Source: Rickettsia bellii RML369-C (GTDB lineage Bacteria > Pseudomonadota > Alphaproteobacteria > Rickettsiales > Rickettsiaceae). From it: a DNA stretch of 64,000 nucleotides. Position numbers and translations under genes: made by a program. The DNA lies in the NCBI RefSeq assembly GCF_000012385.1, contig NC_007940.1, positions 1,458,077-1,522,076 on the forward strand, read 5' to 3'. Position 1 is the stretch's first letter, and each line of letters opens with the position of its first letter. Shown in pieces: positions 29,367-39,078 of the stretch. Below the pieces are notes generated by a model. It was not told the DNA's origin, did not search any database, and was given only the letters and a program-made list of their open reading frames with translations.

Positions 29367-29616
29367 GAAGCAGCTAAAGGCTGCTTTGGGGTGTCGAAAC
29401 CTCACGCCAATATGGTTGTATCTACCATAAACGATACGCCCTCAACTTTATTAGGGTTGGGGTGATAATAGCGTATGTCCAGGGTTTAAGGTGTAAATCT
29501 TAAACCTAAAGGCTATTATAGACTGTTATTGGCGGTTTTTCGAACTCCCCAACCACCATAAAATATTTTGTGGTGGTTAACACTTAAATAATTTAAGCTA
29601 GGAGAACTAAGCCGTT
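29367..29616 (+). ncRNA. Structured RNA element B (leader or small RNA; related to 17370-17626)
   Basis: Stems: AAGCAGC/GCTGCTT at 29368/29380 with the same TAAAG loop as in A but different paired bases; TATGGT/ACCATA around 29411-29428; ATAATAG/CTATTAT at 29465/29513; GGGTTTAAG/CTTAAACCT at 29482/29499; AGACTG/CGGTTT at 29520/29533. Exclusive pairings: W CCTCAAC (29440-29446) with GTTGGGG (29456-29462); X GGTTGGGG (29455-29462) with Y CCCCAACC (29547-29554); Y' AACCACCA (29551-29558) with Z TGGTGGTT (29571-29578). AGGAG at 29600-29604 precedes the gene start at 29617, so the element may be its 5' leader. Confidence 0.7.
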
Positions 29617-30033
29617 ATGAACAATATTGTAGAAAAAAGAGTAACCCTCATTGAGCCATATTTAGATTTTATCATTAGAAATGAAGAATTAATGCGTGAA
29701 ATTTATCCAAATGGCTTGGATAGGGATTTAATGATAGAATTTATTTTAGCTAAGAAACCTTATAAATCTTATGCTTATTATACTCTAATTCGTAGTTTAT
29801 TCAAATCGCCATGCAATAAAATTATACTTATAATTGATAAGCAACTTTTAAAATCTTTCTTAGGTTTATTCCGCTCTATTATCTTTGGTACTTTATCATA
29901 TCTCAAGTTAATTAAAATTTTCATCTATGATGAGAATGACTTTGCTCTAGATATAAAAGCCTTAAAAAGCAATGAAAATTACTTCTGGTCTTATAAAATT
30001 AATTACTTTAAAAAGCTGATTAATGGAGAGTGA
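29617..30033 (+). CDS. Unknown protein encoded directly after RNA element B
   Basis: 138 residues (MNNIVEKRVTLIEPYLDFII) that I do not recognise. The N-terminal third is helical and charged (RNEELMREIYPNGLDRDLMI). The middle has alternating hydrophobic and basic residues (NKIILIIDKQLLKSFLGLFR, SIIFGTLSYLKLIKIFIYD) without a clear membrane helix. There is no signal peptide. AGGAG lies 12 bases before the ATG. Its constant position after a conserved RNA suggests the RNA controls it, or that the two form one module. The equivalent gene at 17627 is broken. Confidence 0.5.
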   Translation: MNNIVEKRVTLIEPYLDFIIRNEELMREIYPNGLDRDLMIEFILAKKPYKSYAYYTLIRSLFKSPCNKIILIIDKQLLKSFLGLFRSIIFGTLSYLKLIKIFIYDENDFALDIKALKSNENYFWSYKINYFKKLINGE

Positions 30034-30059
30034 TTAGTTTTGCCTGCATGGATCGAGAG

Positions 30060-30173
30060 GCATCATAAGCTATGCGACTGTAAGGAGCGTGGCAATCCAG
30101 AAAAAATAATAAAAAATGCTATAAATTAGCATTTTTTATACTTCCTTACTTCGTAATTTCCTCGCAATGACGT
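30060..30173. repeat. Palindromic repeat between the unknown gene and sdhB
   Basis: Member of the CGTCATTGCGAG family: GCGACTGTAAGGAGCGTGGC on the left, TTCCTCGCAATGACG on the right, with an inner AAAATGCTATAAATTAGCAT stem. It lies between convergent genes and could help end transcription. Confidence 0.7.
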
Positions 30174-30185
30174 TCCAAACGAAAA

Positions 30186-30971
30186 TCACACTCCGTGCCG
30201 TTCAGCAATTAGACCTTTTATCTCAGAAATAGCCTTAGCAGGATTTAGACCTTTCGGACAGGTTTTAGTACAATTCATGATCGTATGACATCTATAGAGC
30301 TTGAATGGATCTTCTAAAGCCTCTAGACGCTCGCCTGTATGATCATCACGTGAGTCGGCAATCCATCTATATGCCTGAAGTAAAATTGCAGGACCTAAAT
30401 ATTTATCACCATTCCACCAATAGCTAGGGCAAGAAGTAGAACAGCACGCACATAATATGCATTCATATAATCCGTCAAGCTTCTCTCGATCTTTAATCGA
30501 CTGCAATCTTTCAGCATTGGATGGAGCTGGGCTATCGGTTTTAAGCCATGGTTCTATAGATTCATATTGTGCATAAAAATGAGACATATCCGGCACTAAA
30601 TCTTTTACCACTTTCATATGAGGAAGTGGATAGATCTTAATATCGCCTGAAATTTCTTCTATAGGCTTAATACATGCTAAAGTATTCGTGCCGTCAATAT
30701 TCATTGCACAACTACCACAAATTCCCTCACGACAAGAACGTCTAAAAGTTACAGTAGAATCAATTTCGTTTTTGATTTTAATTAAAGCATCTAAAACCAT
30801 CGGACCAGTTTTGCTTAAATCTATTTCAAAACTATCAATAGTAGGATTCTCATCAAGGTCAGGATCATATCTATAAATTTTTATTTTTCTAAGATTAGAT
30901 ACATCACCTTTTGCTTTATGTTCTTTACCTTTTTTTACAACTGAATTTGGCGGTAGCCTTAACTCTGCCAT
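30186..30971 (-). CDS. sdhB: Succinate dehydrogenase iron-sulfur subunit
   Basis: Electron-transfer subunit of respiratory complex II. The 261 residues carry the 2Fe-2S site [21 protein letters not shown] (in two parts: CREGICGSC and a later C) and the 4Fe-4S and 3Fe-4S cysteines in [16 protein letters not shown] and [17 protein letters not shown]. Complete and typical. Other sdh genes are not adjacent downstream; upstream is a decayed restriction gene. Confidence 0.97.
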
Positions 30972-30984
30972 ACTATATACTCTT

Positions 30985-31623
30985 CTAAAATTTGACGAAA
31001 TAATTAGCTAATTCATAATCTTTCATACCATCAACAAAATCTTTAATTTTAATTGAATGTTATTACCGGGGTGCTTAATTGAATCTTTAGGAATTGTTTT
31101 GCTTAAAGAACCATTACCACCTTTTCTCTGAATTATGATATAATTACCTATAATAATATTACCTTTATTTGTAAAAATAATATCATAATTTAAAGATTTG
31201 AGAATATCTTTCATTGTATTCTAATAAATCAAGAATAAATAAATATACGAAGATCAACTTCAAAAAGAGCAAGGCATCTTGAAGCTGATAACCGCAGCGT
31301 ACATATTAGTACGTGAGGATTATCAGCAAGAGATAACGTAGCCAATTTTTGAAGTTCATCGAGTATATAAGTTGATTATATGCGACTGCTTGTTTGTATG
31401 CTTTAATACTTATATCTATATTATGACCACAACTAAAACCTATTTTAACATCAGATTTTTCTGCGTACATGCCGGTATTAATAGCATGTAAAAAACTACC
31501 TTTTATTCCAAAAATACCTCTAACTTTATCAATTATGTCAGAATGATTAACGATACTATTCTTAAAAAGCAGTTCAGCATCTTTACCTATATACGCATTT
31601 CTATTACTCACTAATTGAGTCAT
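30985..31623 (-). pseudogene. Type II restriction endonuclease, interrupted by a palindromic repeat
   Basis: The frame from 31623 (MTQLVSNRNAYIGKDAELLF) contains KSDVKIGFSCG then DISIKAYK, spaced like a PD-(D/E)XK catalytic core. At about 31370 it runs into a palindromic element (31243-31370). After it, from 31214, the protein resumes (MKDILKSLNYDIIFTNKGNI), but a shift near 31040 moves the ending [19 protein letters not shown] into another frame. The start overlaps the methylase gene by 20 bases, as in restriction-modification pairs. The nuclease should be inactive. Confidence 0.7.
31243..31370. repeat. Palindromic repeat inside the restriction endonuclease gene
   Basis: ATATACGAAGATCAACTTCA on the left and TTTTTGAAGTTCATCGAGTA on the right are inverted, around the shared core CGCAGCGTACATATTAGTAC. 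Same family as 13605 and 17661. Confidence 0.8.
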
Positions 31624-32530
31624 AAATATTTGCTACTATTTGTGGAATTACTGCATTACCTAGTTGTCTATAGCCTTTTAAACCATTTGCAACGTAATGA
31701 TCTTTAGGGAAACCCATTAAAGATTTACATTCATTAATTGATAATCTTCTTACTCTATCATTTACATAATATAGACCTGTTCTAGCACCACCGCCAAAAG
31801 CTGATAAAGTAATAGAATGACCTAAAGGGCTGTAAATCCTTTCACCTTGACCACCTTTATTAACTTGTCCTATTCTAATTGGTTTTAACTGCTTCTCAAC
31901 AGAATTAGCATTTAAAACAATATCACTTCTATCAATATATAAATTCTTATCAATATCTTTCTCTAAAATATCATTGAGAAAAACATTTTCATATGATTCT
32001 TTTGGTTTTATATATTTCAGATTATACTCACTACTAAAGTCTTTTCGTAAGCAAACAAAATAAACTCTTTCCCGAGCTTGTGGCACGCCAAATAGAGAAG
32101 CATTTAATATATGTCTATATACTTTATAACCAATTTCTTCTAATTTTTGATCTATGGTTTTAATTACATTTCCGTTATCAATATTCAGAATGTTTTTTAC
32201 ATTCTCGAGCAATAATATATAAGGTTTATGATATTGTGCTATTCTTATTATTTCATAAAATAGTTTGCCGTTATTATCTTCTATACCACCTCTTTTACCT
32301 GAAATACTAAAAGATTGACAAGGGAAGCCAGCACATAAGATATCATGTTTAGGGATTTTATTTGCCGGCATCTCAGTAATGTCACCATGTGGTTTATCAC
32401 CAAAATTTCTTTTATATGCCTCTTGTACATCCTTATCTATGTCAGATGAAAAAACACACTCAAGGTTTTTGCTTTCAAGAGCCTTTCTAAAACCACCAAT
32501 ACCGCAAAATAAATCTATAAACTTATACAT
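31604..32530 (-). CDS. DNA (cytosine-5-)-methyltransferase
   Basis: Methylates cytosine at C5 in a restriction-modification context. Motif I FIDLFCGIGGFRKALE, the catalytic PC of motif IV in GFPCQSFSISGKRGG, motif VI LLENVKN, motif VIII QARERVY and motif X QLGNAVIPQIVANI are all present. I chose ATG 32528-32530 (MYKFIDLFCG); a TTG 12 bases upstream is in frame. The target sequence lies in the variable region (about residues 185-250) and is not predictable. With its nuclease dead, it is an orphan methylase. Confidence 0.92.
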   Translation of the reverse strand: MYKFIDLFCGIGGFRKALESKNLECVFSSDIDKDVQEAYKRNFGDKPHGDITEMPANKIPKHDILCAGFPCQSFSISGKRGGIEDNNGKLFYEIIRIAQYHKPYILLLENVKNILNIDNGNVIKTIDQKLEEIGYKVYRHILNASLFGVPQARERVYFVCLRKDFSSEYNLKYIKPKESYENVFLNDILEKDIDKNLYIDRSDIVLNANSVEKQLKPIRIGQVNKGGQGERIYSPLGHSITLSAFGGGARTGLYYVNDRVRRLSINECKSLMGFPKDHYVANGLKGYRQLGNAVIPQIVANIYDSISE

Positions 32531-32553
32531 TTGAATTCCCAAAAATACATTTA

Positions 32554-34470
32554 TTAGCTTTTATCTTCCTTTTTAGCTTTAATTGGTTTTGCTTTCTTAA
32601 GGTCTTTTTCTTCGGCTATTTTTATGGTAGATGATGCCGCACCAAAAGGAAAGTTATTTTCTTCTTCAGAGTCTAGCTGTCTGCTGCTAAGTAAATTTTT
32701 AATTTGCTGACCTGATAATGTTTCATATTCTATTAAGGCTTTAGCAAGTATATGAAGTTGATCTAAGTGCTTAGTTAAAATGTCTTTTGCTAAATCATAG
32801 CCGGTAGTAACAATTTTCTTTACTTCTTCATCTATTAACTCTGAAGTACTTTCTGATCTATCACTAGAACTATTTCTATTAGTATACATATCTTCACTAG
32901 CACTTCCATGGTACACAGGACCGACCTTATCGCTAAGCCCCCAATCGGTAACCATTGCCTTTGCCATTCTGGTTGCCATCTTTATATCTGATGATGCTCC
33001 TGAAGTTACCTTTTCTTTACCAAATATAATTTCTTCAGCTACTCTACCAGCCATGGCTACCGCAATATCTGCCTCCATCTTATCACGTGGCATCGAAAAA
33101 CGATCATTTTCTGGTAATCTCATAACCATGCCAAGAGCTCTACCACGTGGAATAATCGTAGCTTTATGAATAGGATCAGAGGCAAGACAATATAAACCAA
33201 CTAAAGCATGCCCTCCCTCATGATATGCTGTTAATTTTTTCTGCTCGTCGGACATAATCATTGAGCGACGCTCAACCCCCATCATGACCTTATCTTTTGC
33301 CTCTTCCAAATCATGCATTTCTACTTCTTTTTTATTACGCCTTGCAGCAATAAGAGTAGCTTCATTAACTAAATTAGCAAGTTCAGCACCAGAAAATCCT
33401 GGTGTTCCTCTGGCAATAATTCTTGGTACGATTTTAGTGCTGTATTTTACTTTCTTTAAATGCACTTGTAGTATTTTTTCTCGTCCATCAATATCAGGAT
33501 TTGAGACAGTAATTTGCCTATCGAACCTACCTGGTCTTAATAAAGCGTTATCAAGTACGTCAGGACGGTTAGTAGCTGCAATAATCACGACTCCTTCATT
33601 TGCCTCAAACCCATCCATTTCAACTAACATCTGATTTAGTGTTTGCTCACGCTCATCATTGCCGCCGCCCATACCAATACCTCTATGGCGACCTACCGCA
33701 TCAATCTCATCAATAAAGATAATACATGGAGCGTTACGCTTGCCCTGCTCAAACATATCACGCACACGGCTAGCACCAACACCTACAAACATCTCAACGA
33801 AATCAGAACCAGAGATGCTAAAAAATGGTACGTTAGCCTCCCCTGCGATTGCTTTAGCAAGCAGCGTCTTACCTGTTCCTGGTGGACCTATAAGCAAACA
33901 ACCTTTAGGTATTTTACCGCCAAGCTTTTGGAACTTGCTTGGATCTCTTAAAAAATCTACTATTTCGGTTAATTCGTCTTTTGCTTCGTCAATACCAGCT
34001 ACATCTTTAAAAGTTATTTTTGGCCCCTTATCCGACAAAAGCTTGGCTTTAGATTTACCAAACCCCATAGCTTTACCGCCGCCATGCATTTGTCGCATAA
34101 AGAAAACCCAAACACCGATTAACAAAAGCATCGGAAACCAAGAAATTAAGAAGCTTAAAAAGGTGTTCATTCTTGTTTCAGGCGGCACTACTTCTATATT
34201 AACGTCATTATTATTTAGACGATTTACTAAATCAGGATAATCAGGAGCATAAGTGCTAAAACTAGATCCATCATTTGAAGTTCCTTCTATTATTCTTCCT
34301 TGTATTTTAACCGAGTTAACAGTTTTCTCATCGACTTTTGTTAAAAATTCTGAGAAAGATATATTATTTTTACTGCTAAGTAACCCGTCAGACTGAAAAA
34401 CATTGAAAAGCAGTATTACAAAAACAAAAATTACTGCCCAAACTATAATATTTTTACCTTGATTATTCAT
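32554..34470 (-). CDS. ftsH: ATP-dependent zinc metalloprotease FtsH
   Basis: Membrane-anchored AAA+ protease for quality control and regulated proteolysis. From ATG 34468-34470 ([15 protein letters not shown]) it has about 638 residues. Two membrane segments (near residues 7-25 and 105-125) flank a periplasmic domain. Walker A is [13 protein letters not shown], Walker [12 protein letters not shown], and the zinc site is AYHEGGHAL with a downstream Asp/Glu ligand region. A longer start at 34488 is in frame but less likely. tilS follows upstream in the usual alphaproteobacterial order. Confidence 0.97.
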   Translation of the reverse strand: MNNQGKNIIVWAVIFVFVILLFNVFQSDGLLSSKNNISFSEFLTKVDEKTVNSVKIQGRIIEGTSNDGSSFSTYAPDYPDLVNRLNNNDVNIEVVPPETRMNTFLSFLISWFPMLLLIGVWVFFMRQMHGGGKAMGFGKSKAKLLSDKGPKITFKDVAGIDEAKDELTEIVDFLRDPSKFQKLGGKIPKGCLLIGPPGTGKTLLAKAIAGEANVPFFSISGSDFVEMFVGVGASRVRDMFEQGKRNAPCIIFIDEIDAVGRHRGIGMGGGNDEREQTLNQMLVEMDGFEANEGVVIIAATNRPDVLDNALLRPGRFDRQITVSNPDIDGREKILQVHLKKVKYSTKIVPRIIARGTPGFSGAELANLVNEATLIAARRNKKEVEMHDLEEAKDKVMMGVERRSMIMSDEQKKLTAYHEGGHALVGLYCLASDPIHKATIIPRGRALGMVMRLPENDRFSMPRDKMEADIAVAMAGRVAEEIIFGKEKVTSGASSDIKMATRMAKAMVTDWGLSDKVGPVYHGSASEDMYTNRNSSSDRSESTSELIDEEVKKIVTTGYDLAKDILTKHLDQLHILAKALIEYETLSGQQIKNLLSSRQLDSEEENNFPFGAASSTIKIAEEKDLKKAKPIKAKKEDKS

Positions 34471-34537
34471 TGATACAAAACCTAACAAAAATCATTAATT
34501 ATAAACAAAAACATTTTTACCAGTTTAATTAACTGAC

Positions 34538-35830
34538 TCAGTAAAAATGTGTAAAACGAGATGTAAAATCCGGAGCAAAAGAGACGTTAAAACTCTTTAT
34601 GTCGTTATCATAGTACGATATATGTGGTATTGCTACAACTTTTTCAAGTATTTTAACAATAGGTAAGGTAAATAAAATCGCATTGTGGTTTCCACAAGAT
34701 AGGTTTTTTAAAACTTCTAGATCTAATTTTTCTTTGATTATTTTATAATCTTCCAGAGATAAATATGTTGCTACACAATTTTCTATGTTATGGTTTTTTG
34801 TAATACGAAAACGATTATCCCAAACAAGCTGCTTATCTAATAATAACTTACTTTCTGGTAGCTTTTTACCAAACTCCCGATATATTAATAATTTATTTTG
34901 CATACGCTTAATTACGCAACCATGCAGAGTATTTTTAAAATCTAAACTTTGCCTAATTAATTTTAAAATAGGCTCTACCGAATAGAAACGAGCCGAGCGT
35001 TGCTGTCCGCTAATTATTATCAATAAAAAGTTAATTAGCTGCACTCGTACTTCTTGTGAAAATCCGCTAAATTTAATTAAATCAAGAAAAGCAAAACCAT
35101 ATTCAGATATCTTTACCGATTCAGCTATTGCGGATATTAATTCCGGTTTAAACTTATTTTCTATTAATTCATTAACTTTAATCTGCTGAGTAATTATATC
35201 GTCTTTAATATAAACTTCCTCTTTAGCTAATTTCTGCCGAATAGTATTACGTCTGTATTTAGTCGATAAATTTGATTGATCTTCAAACCATTTAATATTA
35301 TTTGTAGCTAAATAATTTACTAATTCGCTTTTAGGAATATTAAACAGAGGTCTAATTATTTGCGTATTATTATGCCAGTTTACGCTGCTGCTGCTAAGTC
35401 CGAATACGCCGCTTTTACGCTCTAATCTAAGGCAAAAATTTTCTATGTAATCATCTTCATGGTGAGCAGTTAATAGAACTAATATATCAAGCTTCTGGCA
35501 CAATGAAGTCATTAAATCATAACGCCCTTTTCTTGCTCGCTCCTGTAAATTAGAAAAATTATTTTGATGATCGAAAAAAAGGCTATAAAACTTAAGCCCT
35601 AAATCGTTAGCAGTATTTTGGATATACTCAATTTCCTGCTTTGATTGATCTCTTAAATTATGGTCAACCGATAAAACAAATAACTCTATATTATTTTTTT
35701 TAGCCCAGATATTTGCAAGATAAAGCAGAGCTACAGAATCACTACCGCCAGAAACCGCAATAGCTATTTTAGATAAGCCAAAACCACCTATTAAATTATT
35801 GATGTTGTGTTCAAATTTTTCGTATAGCAT
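34538..35830 (-). CDS. tilS: tRNA(Ile)-lysidine synthetase
   Basis: Modifies C34 of the minor tRNA-Ile to lysidine so it reads AUA. The PP-loop [13 protein letters not shown] is near residues 28-40, followed by VDHNLR and [20 protein letters not shown]. The C-terminal domain is present; total about 430 residues from ATG 35830 ([10 protein letters not shown]). A start 21 bases upstream is also possible. It precedes ftsH on the same strand, as in related genomes. Confidence 0.94.
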   Translation of the reverse strand: MLYEKFEHNINNLIGGFGLSKIAIAVSGGSDSVALLYLANIWAKKNNIELFVLSVDHNLRDQSKQEIEYIQNTANDLGLKFYSLFFDHQNNFSNLQERARKGRYDLMTSLCQKLDILVLLTAHHEDDYIENFCLRLERKSGVFGLSSSSVNWHNNTQIIRPLFNIPKSELVNYLATNNIKWFEDQSNLSTKYRRNTIRQKLAKEEVYIKDDIITQQIKVNELIENKFKPELISAIAESVKISEYGFAFLDLIKFSGFSQEVRVQLINFLLIIISGQQRSARFYSVEPILKLIRQSLDFKNTLHGCVIKRMQNKLLIYREFGKKLPESKLLLDKQLVWDNRFRITKNHNIENCVATYLSLEDYKIIKEKLDLEVLKNLSCGNHNAILFTLPIVKILEKVVAIPHISYYDNDIKSFNVSFAPDFTSRFTHFY

Positions 35831-35894
35831 AGAATTATTATATATAGACAACGTAAAAGTTTAAAGTGAAAAAGAAAGCAATAAAATTTTATTT

Positions 35895-36049
35895 TTGTCA
35901 AAAATTTCTACAAATAAGAGAAAAACTATATTAGAAAAATTAGAACAGTTGAGGCTAGATTCTTATAGAGAAAATAATAATATTAAAAAACTAGCAGAAT
36001 ATGACGAGTACAGATTAAGAGTCGGTGATTATCGTATTATATATAAGTT
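35895..36049 (+). pseudogene. RelE-family toxin fragment fused to toxin-array DNA
   Basis: Encodes KISTNKRKTILEKLEQLRLD and then EYRLRVGDYRIIYKL, nearly the same as the core of the intact toxin at 18210. The first 15 residues are missing or out of frame. Directly after IIYKL, at about 36049, the sequence becomes the antisense of a DUF637-type toxin gene (GTGCCGCTTTCGCCAGTGCC). This is a clean recombination junction; no antitoxin remains. Confidence 0.8.
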
Positions 36050-36944
36050 GCTAAGACCAGTGCCGCTTTCGCCAGTGCCGGAGAAAGCGTGGGCTGGGGA
36101 AGAAGTAAGACCGCTCAAAGCCTCACCCATACCGCCAGCACAAGCATACCTATAGCAACATTACCCTTGCTTGCCAAGGCGTACGTCCCACCAAGTGCCG
36201 AATGCATCATTACTTTGGCTGCTCCTCTTTCACTTAGACCATATCGCTGTCCGATATCCCCGATATAGCCTTGACCGACTGCTAAAGCCCCATGTAACAC
36301 CTCACTATCTTGAAGTTATCCCGAAGACTACCGCCCTTAATCGCTGTGTTAACGCCAGTCCGCAGCAGCACCCTCTCGAATATCCCTTGATTACGACCAG
36401 CTACCCCACCGAGCTTCGCCTTCTCTGCTACATTCCCAAAACCTGTCCCGTTCATTACTCCCGTCGTAATACCAGCTGCCAGCATATTCTTGCCAAGCGA
36501 TCTTAACGCTTCCTTACTGGTAGATGCCTTGATCCCTTTCCCTACATTCCCTCCATTATTTGCAGCTCCTACCACCACACTTGATGCAAATCCACTCACC
36601 CCAGCCGCTATAGCACTACTTACGCCTGTTCCAACTGCACCTCCAGCTCCTATACCTCCTGCAATACCTGCACCAATCGTACTACCTACTCCTGCTGTTG
36701 CTGCCGTTACTGCTGTCCCTATTACCACTTGAGCTTGAGGGGTTAATGTACGTGTCTTACGATCCCAGTGCTTACTTTCTCTCTTTATCTCACTAATATT
36801 TACATTCTGCTTGCTCTCCAACATACTCAACCATAAAGGCTTCTTACCAAATTCAACCTCTACATCAATACTGCTATTGCTGTTAATTGCTACTCCTGTT
36901 GATATTTCCGTTGCTTTTACTTCTTTCCGGTAATTCCCTCTACT
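36050..36944 (-). pseudogene. Third DUF637-type (CdiA/haemagglutinin) copy, start-less and toxin-less
   Basis: In the same frame as the immunity gene before it and starting right after that gene's stop, it reads RGNYRKEVKATEISTGVAI and continues VEFGKKPLWLSMLESKQNVN, then WDRKTRTLTPQAQVVIGTAV. The Gly/Ala-rich body (ANNGGNVGKGIK, GVMNGTGFGNVAEKAKLGG) shifts frame near 36300, continues as GALAVGQGYIGDIGQRYGLS, and ends at a junction with a relE fragment at 36049. It has no start codon of its own and no C-terminal toxin. This is the structure of an orphan cassette in a CDI-like locus. Confidence 0.75.
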
Positions 36945-37388
36945 TTACTTTGGTCGTTGGTAGCTTATGCATTCCTCTATTGTTTCTGGAATATTGCCAT
37001 ATTTTGAGCACTCTTCTTCTAGTAAGTGAGTAGGTAATTTATATTTTTTTCCTACATGAATTAGTGCTTCTAAAGCTCCTATCATAAAAATATCATATAA
37101 TAGCTCTAAATTATTCTGATCTGCCCATTCCAAGATCTCCATTTTAAGCTCTATTTCGATTGGTAAATCACCATACTTTTTATTTATTCTTTCATATTTG
37201 GGTATCAATAAATTTTTTGTACCATATAAATAAAGCAGCCCTACCCATTTAAATGGCATATCTTCAAAAAAATTTGAATCAATAAGTAATTGCTCTATTT
37301 TATCTTGCTCTACTACTTTTCCCGAATTTCTAACTCTTCCCATCACTAAAGCTACACCGCCCGGGACGTATTTTCTGTTATGTGCCAT
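36945..37388 (-). CDS. Immunity protein for the URI-type toxin (Imm39-like, tentative)
   Basis: 147 residues, start ATG 37386-37388, 11 bases after the toxin gene. The pattern FFEDMPFKWVGLLYLYGTKN, YERINKKYGDLPIEIE, then ALIHVGKKYKLP resembles the Imm39 group of polymorphic-toxin immunity proteins as I recall it. It should bind and block the toxin encoded at 37400. Position alone (toxin then small gene) strongly supports an immunity role; the family name is less sure. Confidence 0.7.
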   Translation of the reverse strand: MAHNRKYVPGGVALVMGRVRNSGKVVEQDKIEQLLIDSNFFEDMPFKWVGLLYLYGTKNLLIPKYERINKKYGDLPIEIELKMEILEWADQNNLELLYDIFMIGALEALIHVGKKYKLPTHLLEEECSKYGNIPETIEECISYQRPK

Positions 37389-37399
37389 TACTTTCTCCT

Positions 37400-39007
37400 T
37401 TAATGATTACTCTTATTACCAGGTAATGCATCATTACCATATAATTTTTTAAATCTTTTTATAAGTTTATTTTCATATTCATAAGCATCTTTTTTACTAT
37501 CAAAGGTTTTACGTATCTCTGTATCATAAAATTCCCCTGTTTCCCTTTCTAATTTTCTAGCTTGCTGCCTTGCTCTTTTTGATTCTCCATATTTAGTTAA
37601 CCCCTGTGCACTTTCACCTATTTTATATGTTTTTCCTTCTTTATCAAAAATATTATAAACATGCGTATCACCCACATGTTTATGTGAATTTTTATGTATC
37701 TTTTGAACTTGTTTTTCAACCGTTTTGATATTAGAAGTAACTGTTTTCTTAGTTTTACTTACAACCTCTTTTTTAATATTTTTATTTAAATTGGTTGTAT
37801 TTGATGTTTCAACCAACCTCAACCGTTTATTATCATTAGCAGGAGTGCCTATAATGTTAGTCAGTTTTGGGGAGGTTGTAAGGTCAGCATCCCTAGAATA
37901 TAGTTTCTCTGTAACACTTGCTTTTTTAGACTTACCTAAAGGATTAAGTGAGTAGCTTTTTATCTTATTTTTTGCCAAACCTAATCCAGTTTTAGCCACT
38001 TTAACAGTAGCACCTATAGCAGTACTAACAGCTAAATCAAAAGCTACTTCTCCGCCTTTCTCACTCATATAACCCGAGGTATTACCTTTTAAAGACGATA
38101 AAACCCTGTTGGACTCTATATTATGGTCATACTCCCCAAATGCTTGATTATATCCTTCTAAGGCGTACATTGTTGAAGTAGTAGCAATAAAAGCTCCTGG
38201 AACTGCACCGACTCCTGTCGAACCTAATACTCCTGAGGCTAATATTCCAGCACTCCCAGAAACTATTTTTGTGCTTCCTACTATTTGCGTTATAGTCTTG
38301 TCATTTCTAGCAAAAAAATCTTCTATAGCATCCCATTTACTATATTCTAGCAGATGTTCTTTACCCAAAGCTTTTGCATATACTTCAAGCCTTTCATTCG
38401 CTGCAACATTAGATCTACCTTGTTCAACTCTCTCTAATAGTTCTTTATTGTTAGTAGTTATACCTTTCTCAGCACCTCTTCTTGCTAGCATAGCATTATC
38501 AAGAGCTAGCTTTTCTTTATCAGAACAATCTTGCTTTACTATCTCTAAAAAATCTCTATGTTCTTGATGTAAGATGTTATTATACTCCACCACAGAGGAA
38601 GAGATTGTGGTGGCGGTGGAAATGTCAGAAGCAGAGCCGCCGGCAAGCATCGCAGTAGCTGCGACTATAGTGTCGTTCCAATTAGATAAGCCTGTGCTGC
38701 TTTCACCAGTGCCAGAGAAAGCGTGGGCTGAAGATTCAGGCGAGGTAAGACCGCTCAAAGCCTCGCCCATACCGCCAGCGAGCATTCCTATCGCCGCATT
38801 ACCCTTGCTTGCTAAGGCGTATGTCCCACCAAGTGCCGAATGCATCATTACTTTGGCTGCTCCTCCTTCACTTAGACCATATCGCTGTCCTATGTCCCCG
38901 ATATAGCCTTGACCGGCTGCTAAAGCCCCACGTAATGCCTCACTCTTGAAGTTATCTCGAAGACTACCCCCCTTAATCGCTGTGTTGACTGTGGTACGCA
39001 GCAGCAC
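37400..39007 (-). CDS. Polymorphic toxin, DUF637-type stalk with GIY-YIG/URI nuclease tip
   Basis: 535 residues from a GTG. Homology to the upstream copy starts earlier, at 39078 (GFGDVAARAKDGGVAGRNQG), immediately after the stop of the preceding immunity gene, so this cassette has no natural start. The shared stalk runs through SSAHAFSGTGESSTGL to YNNILHQEHRD and then diverges. The last 90 residues (HVYNIFDKEGKTYKIGESAQ, then DAYEYENKLIKRFKKLYGND, ending PGNKSNH) fit a URI/GIY-YIG nuclease: Tyr-x-Ile, YKIG, catalytic Glu and terminal Asn. Expression may require recombination with a complete upstream gene. Confidence 0.7.
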   Translation of the reverse strand: MLLRTTVNTAIKGGSLRDNFKSEALRGALAAGQGYIGDIGQRYGLSEGGAAKVMMHSALGGTYALASKGNAAIGMLAGGMGEALSGLTSPESSAHAFSGTGESSTGLSNWNDTIVAATAMLAGGSASDISTATTISSSVVEYNNILHQEHRDFLEIVKQDCSDKEKLALDNAMLARRGAEKGITTNNKELLERVEQGRSNVAANERLEVYAKALGKEHLLEYSKWDAIEDFFARNDKTITQIVGSTKIVSGSAGILASGVLGSTGVGAVPGAFIATTSTMYALEGYNQAFGEYDHNIESNRVLSSLKGNTSGYMSEKGGEVAFDLAVSTAIGATVKVAKTGLGLAKNKIKSYSLNPLGKSKKASVTEKLYSRDADLTTSPKLTNIIGTPANDNKRLRLVETSNTTNLNKNIKKEVVSKTKKTVTSNIKTVEKQVQKIHKNSHKHVGDTHVYNIFDKEGKTYKIGESAQGLTKYGESKRARQQARKLERETGEFYDTEIRKTFDSKKDAYEYENKLIKRFKKLYGNDALPGNKSNH

Positions 39008-39078
39008 CCTCTCAAATATCCCCTGATTACGACCAGCTACCCCTCCATCTTTTGCTCTCGCAGCTACATCACCAAAAC

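Noticed and set aside
31023..31214. 63-residue frame resembling a HicA-like toxin.
   Set aside because: It sits in line with, and continues, the restriction endonuclease frame beyond a palindromic repeat; no HicB partner or HicA His-containing motif is seen.
34785..34985. Reading frames antisense to tilS, ftsH and many other genes.
   Set aside because: They have no recognisable family or ribosome-binding context and mirror strongly conserved genes on the other strand.
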